Assembly: GCF_026627445.1 (NCBI RefSeq)
Contig: NZ_JAPNLJ010000041.1
Location: 1-53,825, forward strand
Origin: Streptomyces sp. H27-H1
GTDB lineage: Bacteria > Actinomycetota > Actinomycetes > Streptomycetales > Streptomycetaceae
Length of the DNA: 53,825 nt
Reading direction: 5' to 3'
Within the stretch, counting starts at the first letter, position 1. Each line of letters begins with the position of its first letter. This document shows positions 47,602 to 53,825 of the stretch, one piece after another. A program made the translations under genes and the position numbers. The notes below the pieces were generated by a model. The model did not search any database and was not told where the DNA came from. It was given only the letters and a program-made list of their open reading frames with translations.

Positions 47602-48621
47602 ATGACGCGACGACTTGCTCAAGTGGCGAAGAAGGTGGGGGTCAGCGAGGCAACGGTCAGCCGGGTGCTCAACGGTAAGCCGGGCGTCTCTGATTCGACC
47701 CGCCAGTCCGTGCTCACCGCCCTGGACGTCCTCGGCTACGAGCGCCCCACCCAGCTACGGGGAGAACGGGCCCGGCTGGTCGGCCTGGTCCTGCCGGAAC
47801 TCCAGAATCCGATCTTCCCGGCCTTCGCCGAGGTGATCGGCGGTGCGCTGGCCCAGCAGGGGCTGACGCCGGTGCTCTGCACCCAGACCACCGGCGGGGT
47901 CTCGGAGGCCGACTACGTCGAGCTCCTGCTCCAGCAGCAGGTGTCCGGCGTCGTCTTCGCCGGCGGGCTCTTCGCGCAGGCCGACGCCCCGCACGAGCAC
48001 TACCGGCTGCTCCACGACCGCAAGGTCCCGGTGGTGCTCATCAACGCCTCGATAGAGGACCTCGGCTTCCCCTGTGTCTCCTGCGACGACGCCGTCGCGG
48101 TCGAACAGGCCTGGCGCCACTTGGCCTCCCTCGGCCACGAGCGCATCGGCCTGGTGCTGGGCCCGCCCGACCACATCCCCTCCCTGCGCAAGCTGGTGGC
48201 CGCCCAGGCGGTCTGCGCGGCGGCCGGCACCGAACTGCCCGCCGCGCACGTGGAGCGGGCGCTGTTCTCCCTGGAGGGCGGCCACGCGGCCACCTCAAGG
48301 TTGCTGGACCGGGGGGTGACCGGCATCATCTGCGCGAGCGACCCGCTGGCCCTGGGGGCCATCAGGGCGGCCCGCAGGCGGGGTCTGGACGTACCCGGGG
48401 AGGTCTCCGTCGTCGGGTACGACGACTCCGCCTTCATGAACTGCACCGAGCCCCCTCTGACCACGGTCCGGCAGCCCATCGAGGCCATGGGCCGGGCCGC
48501 CGTCGAGCTGCTCACGGCGCAGATCCAGGGTGCCGCCGTGCAGCCCGGAGAGCTGCTCTTCGAGCCCGAGCTCGTCGTGCGGGGCTCCACCGGGCAGGTC
48601 CCGCGCCCCCGTCCGGCGTAA
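47602..48621 (+). CDS. LacI/GalR-family repressor
   Basis: A 339-residue LacI-type regulator. The headpiece is at 1-60 (RLAQVAKKVGVSEATVSRVLNGKPGVSDSTRQSV), with a hinge helix near 45-60. The periplasmic-binding-protein-like sensor follows (RARLVGLVLPELQNPIFPAFAEVIGGAL, GIICASDPLALGAIRAARRRGLDVPGEVSVVGYDDS). It sits between the glucanase and the sugar ABC genes and has operator repeats on its own promoter. The likely role is repression of the whole locus, relieved by an imported oligosaccharide or glucose derivative. There is no Shine-Dalgarno; the operator repeats occupy that space, suggesting a very short or leaderless mRNA. ATG 47602 is the only sensible start. Confidence 0.93.
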   Translation: MTRRLAQVAKKVGVSEATVSRVLNGKPGVSDSTRQSVLTALDVLGYERPTQLRGERARLVGLVLPELQNPIFPAFAEVIGGALAQQGLTPVLCTQTTGGVSEADYVELLLQQQVSGVVFAGGLFAQADAPHEHYRLLHDRKVPVVLINASIEDLGFPCVSCDDAVAVEQAWRHLASLGHERIGLVLGPPDHIPSLRKLVAAQAVCAAAGTELPAAHVERALFSLEGGHAATSRLLDRGVTGIICASDPLALGAIRAARRRGLDVPGEVSVVGYDDSAFMNCTEPPLTTVRQPIEAMGRAAVELLTAQIQGAAVQPGELLFEPELVVRGSTGQVPRPRPA

Positions 48622-48646
48622 CGCCCACCGCGCTCAGCCCCCGGCC

Positions 48647-48690
48647 ACAGGGCCCCGAAACGTCTCGCTGACGTTTTGGGGCCCTGTTTT
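48647..48690 (+). terminator. canonical terminator after the lacI-type gene
   Basis: 18-bp stem with one G-U: ACAGGGCCCCGAAACGTC (48647-48664) pairs with 48670-48687, 5-nt loop, followed by TTTT. It is the most classical rho-independent terminator in the window. Confidence 0.95.
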
Positions 48691-48731
48691 GCGTTCCCTA
48701 TCCGGGCTGTCCGGCGTCTGGCTGCCAATCT

Positions 48732-48758
48732 CTTGCGAAATCTGCGCGAGATATTGCG
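48732..48758 (+). promoter_or_regulatory. operator upstream of the sugar ABC operon
   Basis: CTTGCG (48732-48737) faces CGCGAG (48745-48750; one mismatch from a perfect inverted repeat), and TATTGCG follows at 48752-48758. The spacing and TTGCG core match the other two operator clusters. It lies 87 bp before the binding-protein start. Confidence 0.7.
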
Positions 48759-48844
48759 TTCATCTGTAGGTGGTGGTTGAGTGTGCCGCGCTCGCCCCAC
48801 AACACGCCCCACGCCTCCTGCTCGATGCTCGAAGGGGACCACCG

Positions 48845-50245
48845 ATGAGAACCAACATCCGCCGCACCACCGCGACCGCCCTCGTCTCGGCGCTCGCCGT
48901 CAGCGCCCTCGCGGCCTGCGGCACGAGCAGCAGCGGAGACGACACCAAGAACCAGCCGGCCGGCGGTTCCACGGACGCCTCCGCTCCGCTCGACCCGAAG
49001 ACCAAGGTCACCATCTCCATGGACTGCATGCCGCCGGCGGCGAAGGCCGCCGAGCTCAAGCAGTGGAAGGAGGACGTGGCGGAGTTCAACAAGACCTACC
49101 CGAACGTCACGATCGAAGGCCGCTCCACCCCCGGCCAGTGCCTGGAGCCCCCGCGGTTCACGGCGATGCTCAAGGCCAAGTCGCAGCCGGACGTCTTCTA
49201 CGCCTACTTCACCGACCTCAAGCAGGTGCTGGACAACGACGGCGCCGAGGACATCTCGGCCTACGTCACGGCCAAGACGGTCCCGGGCATCGACGACATC
49301 GACAAGAACGTCGTCAACACCCTGAAGCAGGACGGCAAGCTCTACGGGCTGCCCACCAGCAACTACACGATGGGCCTGCTGATCAACCGCAAGCTCTTCC
49401 AGCAGGCGGGCCTCAACCCCGACCAGCCCCCGCGCACCTGGGACGAGGTCCGTGCGGCGGCCAAGAAGATCGCGGCGCTCGGCAACGGCACCGCGGGCTA
49501 CGGCGAGTACAGCGTCGAGAACACCGGCGGCTGGCACTTCACGGCCGCCATGTACGGCCTGGGTGGCGATGTCGTCGGAGCCGACGGCAAGGCGGCCTTC
49601 AACAACGCCACCGGCAAGCAGGTCGTGGACAACCTCCACGCCATGCGCTGGGACGACGACAGCATGGGCAAGACCCAGCTGCTCAAGTGGGGTGACCTGC
49701 AGAAGCAGATGGCGTCCGACAAGCTCGGCATGTTCCTCGCCGCGCCCGACGACATCACCTACATGGTCCAGCAGCTTGCCGGCAAGTACGAGAACTTCGG
49801 CATGGGGCCCATCCCCGGCGGCGCCGCGACGCTGGCGGGCGGCAACGGTTACATGATCAAGAAGGGCAGCTCGCCCGACAAGGTCAAGGCCGCCATCGCC
49901 TGGCTGAACTTCAAGACGCTCGCGGTCGGCAAGGGCCAGTTCCAGTACGACCGTTCCAAGGCCGACGGCCTGCCGGTCGGTCTTCCGCAGCCCGCCTTCT
50001 TCACCGGCGCGAGCAAGGCCAAGGACGACGAGCTGAAGGCAGCCAGCGCCACCATGCCGGTCGTCAACTTCAAGTCATTCCTCGACAACCCGGTGGCCGG
50101 CAAGGCCGAGCCGGCGAAGGCCCAAGAGGTCTACAAGGTCCTCGACAAGGTGATGTCGGGAGTCCTGACCAACAAGGACGCCGACTCGGCCAAGCTCCTC
50201 GCCGAGGCCGAGAAGGCCGTCAACCAGGTGCTGGCCAACCAGTAG
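48845..50245 (+). CDS. ABC sugar-binding lipoprotein
   Basis: A 466-residue extracellular solute-binding protein (family 1, MalE-like). The lipoprotein signal is clear: two Arg near the start (MRTNIRRTTATAL) and lipobox LAAC with Cys25. The mature part has the usual two-lobe features: FNKTYPNVTIEGRS, DVFYAYFTDLKQVLD, KLYGLPTSNYTMGLLINRKLFQQAGL and TWDEVRAAAKKIAA. The MalE-like GGNGYMIKKGSSPDKVKAAIAWLNF is near the C-terminus. It begins the ABC operon under a TTGCG operator. It probably binds alpha-linked glucose oligomers released by the GH87 enzyme; the exact ligand is inference. Confidence 0.93.
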   Translation: MRTNIRRTTATALVSALAVSALAACGTSSSGDDTKNQPAGGSTDASAPLDPKTKVTISMDCMPPAAKAAELKQWKEDVAEFNKTYPNVTIEGRSTPGQCLEPPRFTAMLKAKSQPDVFYAYFTDLKQVLDNDGAEDISAYVTAKTVPGIDDIDKNVVNTLKQDGKLYGLPTSNYTMGLLINRKLFQQAGLNPDQPPRTWDEVRAAAKKIAALGNGTAGYGEYSVENTGGWHFTAAMYGLGGDVVGADGKAAFNNATGKQVVDNLHAMRWDDDSMGKTQLLKWGDLQKQMASDKLGMFLAAPDDITYMVQQLAGKYENFGMGPIPGGAATLAGGNGYMIKKGSSPDKVKAAIAWLNFKTLAVGKGQFQYDRSKADGLPVGLPQPAFFTGASKAKDDELKAASATMPVVNFKSFLDNPVAGKAEPAKAQEVYKVLDKVMSGVLTNKDADSAKLLAEAEKAVNQVLANQ

Positions 50246-50262
50246 CGGCCCTGGCCGGGAGA

Positions 50263-50290
50263 GGTCCGGGCGGCCTCCCCGGCCCGGACC
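50263..50290 (+). terminator. intercistronic hairpin after the binding-protein gene
   Basis: 9-bp perfect stem GGTCCGGGC (50263-50271) / GCCCGGACC (50282-50290), 10-nt loop. In sugar ABC operons such a hairpin lets the binding protein be made in excess of the permeases, by partial termination or RNA protection. Confidence 0.7.
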
Positions 50291-50350
50291 CGCCCGCAGG
50301 TCCCGTACCCCGCAAACCGATGGCGACGACCCACCAAGGAGCGAGCGGCG

Positions 50351-51259
50351 ATGTCGGCTCCCACCCTGCCCGGTACCTCTCGCGAGGAATTCGCCCGGGC
50401 GTTCAAGCGGAACCTCTCGGCCCACGGTTTTCTGATCGGCGCCGTCCTCTGCTTCTCCTTCTTCTCCTGGTACCCGATGGTCCGGGAGTTCCTGCTGGCC
50501 TTCCAGAAGACCGAGGGCGGAGCCGTCCACTGGGTCGGCTGGGACAATTTCCGCTACGTCTTCAACGACCCGACGTTCTGGCAGGCCTGGCGCAACACCC
50601 TGCTGTTCAGCGGCCTCGCACTGGTCCTCGGCTTCGCGGTCCCGTTCGTGGTCTCGATCGTGCTCAATGAATTCCGCCACGCACAGGGATACCTGAGGCT
50701 GCTGGTCTACCTCCCGGTGATGATGCCGCCGGTGGCCTCGGTCCTGCTCTTCAAGTACTTCTACGACCCCGGTTACGGCGTCTTCAACAGAATCCTGGAA
50801 TTCCTGCACCTGCCGGCGCAAGACTGGTTGCAATCCACTGATACCGCGATGCTCTCGGTGGTGATCGCTTCCACCTGGATGAACATGGGTGGCGCGACCC
50901 TGATCTACCTGGCGGCCCTCCAGGGCATACCCGGGGAGCTCTACGAAGCGGCCGAGCTCGACGGAGCCGGGGTGCTGCGCAAGATCTGGCACGTCACGAT
51001 CCCGCAGACCAAGCTCATCCTCTCGCTGATGCTGCTCATGCAGGTCATCGCGACGATGCAGGTGTTCGTCGAACCGTTCATGCTGACGGGCGGAGCGGGC
51101 CCGGAGGGGTCGACGACCACCGTCGTCGTCCTCATCTACCAGTACGCCTTCAGTTTCAACCAGTACGGCGGCGCCGCGGCCCTGGGCCTGTGCCTGCTCG
51201 TCCTGCTCGCAGGTTTCTCCGCCGTGTACGTCCGGCTGAGCCGCGACAACGAGAACTGA
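50351..51259 (+). CDS. ABC sugar permease (MalF-like)
   Basis: A 302-residue inner-membrane permease of the binding-protein-dependent sugar class with six predicted helices. The ATPase-contact EAA loop is EAAELDGAGVLRKIWHVTIPQTK (about 198-220). It follows the binding-protein gene by 105 bp and precedes the second permease by 13 bp. ATG 50351 with GGAGCGAG upstream. A first hydrophobic segment at about 25-47 (FLIGAVLCFSFFSWYPM) anchors the N-terminus. No ATPase gene is present in the operon. Confidence 0.94.
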   Translation: MSAPTLPGTSREEFARAFKRNLSAHGFLIGAVLCFSFFSWYPMVREFLLAFQKTEGGAVHWVGWDNFRYVFNDPTFWQAWRNTLLFSGLALVLGFAVPFVVSIVLNEFRHAQGYLRLLVYLPVMMPPVASVLLFKYFYDPGYGVFNRILEFLHLPAQDWLQSTDTAMLSVVIASTWMNMGGATLIYLAALQGIPGELYEAAELDGAGVLRKIWHVTIPQTKLILSLMLLMQVIATMQVFVEPFMLTGGAGPEGSTTTVVVLIYQYAFSFNQYGGAAALGLCLLVLLAGFSAVYVRLSRDNEN

Positions 51260-51272
51260 CGGGAGCACCCCC

Positions 51273-52148
51273 ATGGCAGACCGCACGCTGATATCGCCGG
51301 CCCAACTCGGCCGCACCCGAGGCAAGGCCGTCTACTGGGCCGTCCTGGCCGTGGTCGTCATCGGCTTCACGGTCGTCTTCCTCGGTCCCCTCTACTGGAT
51401 GGTCGTCAACGGCCTCAAGACCACCCAGGAGTTCACCCAGGTCCCGCCGACCCTGGTGCCGGACTCGCTGCACCCCGAGAACTACTCGGCCGCCTGGAAG
51501 GTCATGGACCTCGCCAAGCTGCTGTTCAACACCCTCTACTACGCGTTCGGCGCCCTGGCCTTCCAGCTCGTCTTCGACGTGGCCGCCGCCTACTCGCTGT
51601 CCAAGCTCCGGCCGGTCTTCGGCAAGGCCGTCCTCGGCATGATGCTGGCGACCTTGATGATCCCGGCCACGGTCCTCGTCGTACCGCAGTACCTCACGGT
51701 CCTGGACATGCCGCTCATCCAGCGGAACCTGCTCAACACGCCCTGGGTGATCTGGCTGCCCTCGGTGACGAACGCCTTCAACATCTTCCTTCTGAAACGA
51801 TTCTTCGACTCCATCCCCCACGAGATCCTCGACGCCGCCGCAATCGACGGAGCCTCCGCCCTGCGGACCCTGCGCTCCGTGGTCCTGCCGATGTCCCGGC
51901 CCATCCTCGGCGTCGTGTCGATCTTCGCCGTCGTCGGGGTGTGGAAAGACTTCCGCTGGCCCATGCTCACCCTCCCCGACCCGGCTCTGCAGACGCTCAA
52001 CGTCGGCATCTACTCACTCGCCAGGGGAGTACCCGAGAACCATCTCGTCGCCGCACTCGCGATGGCCTCGGCGCCCACGCTCATCATTTTCCTGATCTTC
52101 CAGCGCAACATCATGAGCGGCCTGACGGCAGGCTCCCTCAAGGGGTGA
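51273..52148 (+). CDS. ABC sugar permease (MalG-like)
   Basis: A 291-residue partner permease with six predicted helices and the EAA-type loop DAAAIDGASALRTLRSVVLPMSRP (about 187-210). The ending FLIFQRNIMSGLTAGSLKG is the standard MalG-type terminus. ATG 51273 has GGGAGCACC upstream. The operon lacks its own ATPase, so energy should come from a shared MsiK-like ATPase, as is usual in Streptomyces sugar uptake (established for maltose and cellobiose systems). Confidence 0.94.
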   Translation: MADRTLISPAQLGRTRGKAVYWAVLAVVVIGFTVVFLGPLYWMVVNGLKTTQEFTQVPPTLVPDSLHPENYSAAWKVMDLAKLLFNTLYYAFGALAFQLVFDVAAAYSLSKLRPVFGKAVLGMMLATLMIPATVLVVPQYLTVLDMPLIQRNLLNTPWVIWLPSVTNAFNIFLLKRFFDSIPHEILDAAAIDGASALRTLRSVVLPMSRPILGVVSIFAVVGVWKDFRWPMLTLPDPALQTLNVGIYSLARGVPENHLVAALAMASAPTLIIFLIFQRNIMSGLTAGSLKG

Positions 52149-52202
52149 TCACCACCCCGCACCGCCGCCGTGCCCGGTCGCCCCCTGTGAAAGGACCCCT
52201 CC

Positions 52203-53810
52203 GTGGCTGACTTTCCCCTGCCCGAAAACGCCGCCGACTGGTGGCGCTCGGCCGCCATCTACCAGGTGTACGTACGGAGCTTCGCCGACGGCGACGGGGA
52301 CGGCACCGGTGACCTCGTGGGCGTCCGCGCCCGCCTTCCCTACCTCGCCGAACTGGGCGTAGACGCCCTGTGGTTCACCCCTTGGTACCTCTCCCCACTC
52401 GCCGACGGCGGCTACGACGTCGCCGACTACCGCACCATCGACCCCGCCTTCGGCACCCTCGCCGAGGCCGAGAAGCTCATCGCCGAGGCCCGTGAGCTGG
52501 GCATCCGCACGATTGTCGACATCGTTCCCAATCACGTCTCCGACCAGCACGCCTGGTTCAAGGCCGCCCTCGCCGCCGGCCCCGGCAGCCCCGAGCGGGA
52601 GCTCTTCCACTTCCGCCCCGGCCGCGGAGAGAACGGCGAACTGCCCCCGGGGGACTGGCCCTCGCAGTTCAACGGCGCCGCCACCTGGACGCAGGTACCG
52701 GACGGGGAGTGGTACCTCCACCTCTTCACCCCGCAGCAACCCGACCTCAACTGGGACCACCCCGCCGTCCGCAGGGAGCACGAAGAAGTCCTGCGGTTCT
52801 GGTTCGAGCGCGGAGTGTCCGGCGTGCGGATCGACTCCGCGGCCCTGCTCGCCAAGGACCCGGCCCTGCCCGACCTGGCCGGCCGCTCGCCCGAACCCTG
52901 GCCCGGCGAGGTCCACCCGTACATCGACCGGGACGACCTGCACACCATCTACCGCTCCTGGCGGGCCATCGCCGACGAGTACGGGGCCATCTTCGTCGGG
53001 GAGGTGTGGTTGCCGGACTCCGAACGGTTCGCCCGCTACCTGCGCCCCGACGAGATGCACACCGCCTTCAACTTCTCCTTCCTCAGCTGTCCGTGGGACG
53101 CGGGGCGGCTGCGCACCTCCATCGAGGAGACCCTCGCCGAGCACGCGCCCGTCGGAGCCCCGGCGACCTGGGTGCTGTGCAACCACGACGTGACCCGTAC
53201 GGTCACCCGCTACGGGCGCGCCGACACCGGTTTCGATTTCGCCACCAAGGCCTTCGGGACCCCGGCCGACCTGGCCCTCGGCACCCGGCGGGCCCGCGCC
53301 GCCGCGCTGCTGACCCTTGCCCTGCCCGGCGCCGTCTACGTGTACCAGGGCGAGGAACTGGGGCTTCCCGAGGCCGATATCCCGCTCGACCGGATCCAGG
53401 ACCCCATGCACTTCCGGTCCGGTGGCACCGATCCGGGACGGGACGGTTGCCGGGTCCCGCTGCCGTGGACCGCCGAGCCCTGGAACGAGGCCTGGCTGCC
53501 CCAGCCCGAGAACTGGGCGCAGTACGCCGCGGACCGGCAGGACGGGGACCCGGCCTCGATGCTCTCCCTCTACCGGACGGCCCTCCGACTGCGGCGGGCG
53601 GCGGCCGGCTTCGGCGGCGGATCGCTGGAGTGGCTGCACGCGCTGCCCGGGGTGCTGGCCTTCAGCCGCCCCGACGGGCTGGTCTGTGTGGCCAACCTGT
53701 CGCCGGAGCCCATCGCGCTGCCGGCCCATACGAACCTCCTGCTGAGCAGTTCCGCGCTGGATGCGGACGGGCTGCTCCCGCAGGACGCGGCGGTCTGGCT
53801 GCGGACCTGA
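52203..53810 (+). CDS. Intracellular GH13 alpha-glucosidase
   Basis: A 535-residue GH13 enzyme of the oligo-1,6/alpha-glucosidase type. Motifs: AIYQVYVRSFADGDGDGTGDL; region I DIVPNH; region II GVRIDS with nucleophile Asp211; region III GEVW with acid/base Glu267; region IV CNHD with Asp329; and LPGAVYVYQGEELGLPE. No signal peptide, so it acts on imported sugars. It is the last gene of the ABC operon, 54 bp after the permease; GTG 52203 follows GAAAGGA. It probably releases glucose from oligosaccharides brought in by the transporter. Linkage preference (alpha-1,3, 1,4 or 1,6) cannot be read from sequence alone. The 3' end overlaps a perfect terminator hairpin. Confidence 0.94.
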   Translation: MADFPLPENAADWWRSAAIYQVYVRSFADGDGDGTGDLVGVRARLPYLAELGVDALWFTPWYLSPLADGGYDVADYRTIDPAFGTLAEAEKLIAEARELGIRTIVDIVPNHVSDQHAWFKAALAAGPGSPERELFHFRPGRGENGELPPGDWPSQFNGAATWTQVPDGEWYLHLFTPQQPDLNWDHPAVRREHEEVLRFWFERGVSGVRIDSAALLAKDPALPDLAGRSPEPWPGEVHPYIDRDDLHTIYRSWRAIADEYGAIFVGEVWLPDSERFARYLRPDEMHTAFNFSFLSCPWDAGRLRTSIEETLAEHAPVGAPATWVLCNHDVTRTVTRYGRADTGFDFATKAFGTPADLALGTRRARAAALLTLALPGAVYVYQGEELGLPEADIPLDRIQDPMHFRSGGTDPGRDGCRVPLPWTAEPWNEAWLPQPENWAQYAADRQDGDPASMLSLYRTALRLRRAAAGFGGGSLEWLHALPGVLAFSRPDGLVCVANLSPEPIALPAHTNLLLSSSALDADGLLPQDAAVWLRT

Positions 53811-53825
53811 CGCCGCAGCCAGACC
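53792..53825 (+). terminator. terminator overlapping the end of the GH13 gene
   Basis: Perfect 13-bp stem GGTCTGGCTGCGG (53792-53804) / CCGCAGCCAGACC (53813-53825). The stop codon lies in the 8-nt loop and the first arm encodes the last residues. The window ends with the hairpin. Confidence 0.88.

Overview
The window is chromosomal DNA from a Streptomyces species. It has very high GC with third codon positions almost all G or C, GTG starts are common, and it carries Streptomyces markers: the sporulation regulator whiH next to the principal sigma factor hrdB, then parE, and lexA beside nrdR-nrdJ. From memory, the order dinG, lexA, nrdR, nrdJ ... rnhB ... recQ ... whiH, hrdB, protease, parE resembles the SCO5800-SCO5822 neighbourhood of S. 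coelicolor, so most of the window is conserved core. No tRNA, rRNA, CRISPR array, insertion sequence or prophage was seen.

Layout. 1-5958: siderophore genes. An NIS synthetase has a huge proline-rich repeat extension that runs off the left edge; a GNAT acyltransferase follows, then what looks like a 5'-deleted second synthetase. 6011-12960: DNA-damage and dNTP supply genes (dinG, convergent lexA with an SOS box, then nrdR-nrdJ behind candidate NrdR boxes). 12972-20852: small housekeeping enzymes (DUF1152, arylamine N-acetyltransferase, YdbC-like protein, histidine phosphatase, ADP-ribosylglycohydrolase), a DUF4153 membrane protein, RNase HII and a hypothetical. Several have no Shine-Dalgarno but a -10-like hexamer 6-10 nt before the start codon. 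21078-28673: a hypothetical, RecQ with a phosphoribosyltransferase-like tail, DUF4192, a glycogen-debranching-like protein and a NUDIX/winged-helix regulator. 28796-37942: a one-piece ABC transporter, whiH (with an almost ideal sigma-WhiG promoter), hrdB, a secreted trypsin-like protease, a small zinc-finger protein, parE and a very long perfect palindrome. 38024-42915: a DUF485/sodium-solute symporter pair, a truncated epimerase remnant and a convergent CitA/CitB-type two-component system.

The right end (42966-53825) is the most interesting part. It is a self-contained polysaccharide locus: a 1429-residue secreted GH87-type alpha-1,3-glucanase/mycodextranase with discoidin, FnIII and CARDB modules, a LacI regulator, a lipoprotein sugar-binding protein, two ABC permeases and an intracellular GH13 alpha-glucosidase. 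Three separate upstream regions share TTGCG/CTTGCA-type inverted and direct repeats, as expected for one LacI regulon. The simplest reading is extracellular cleavage of alpha-1,3-glucan (fungal wall glucan, nigeran or mutan), import of the oligosaccharides and hydrolysis to glucose. No ABC ATPase is encoded, so a shared MsiK-like ATPase elsewhere is expected.
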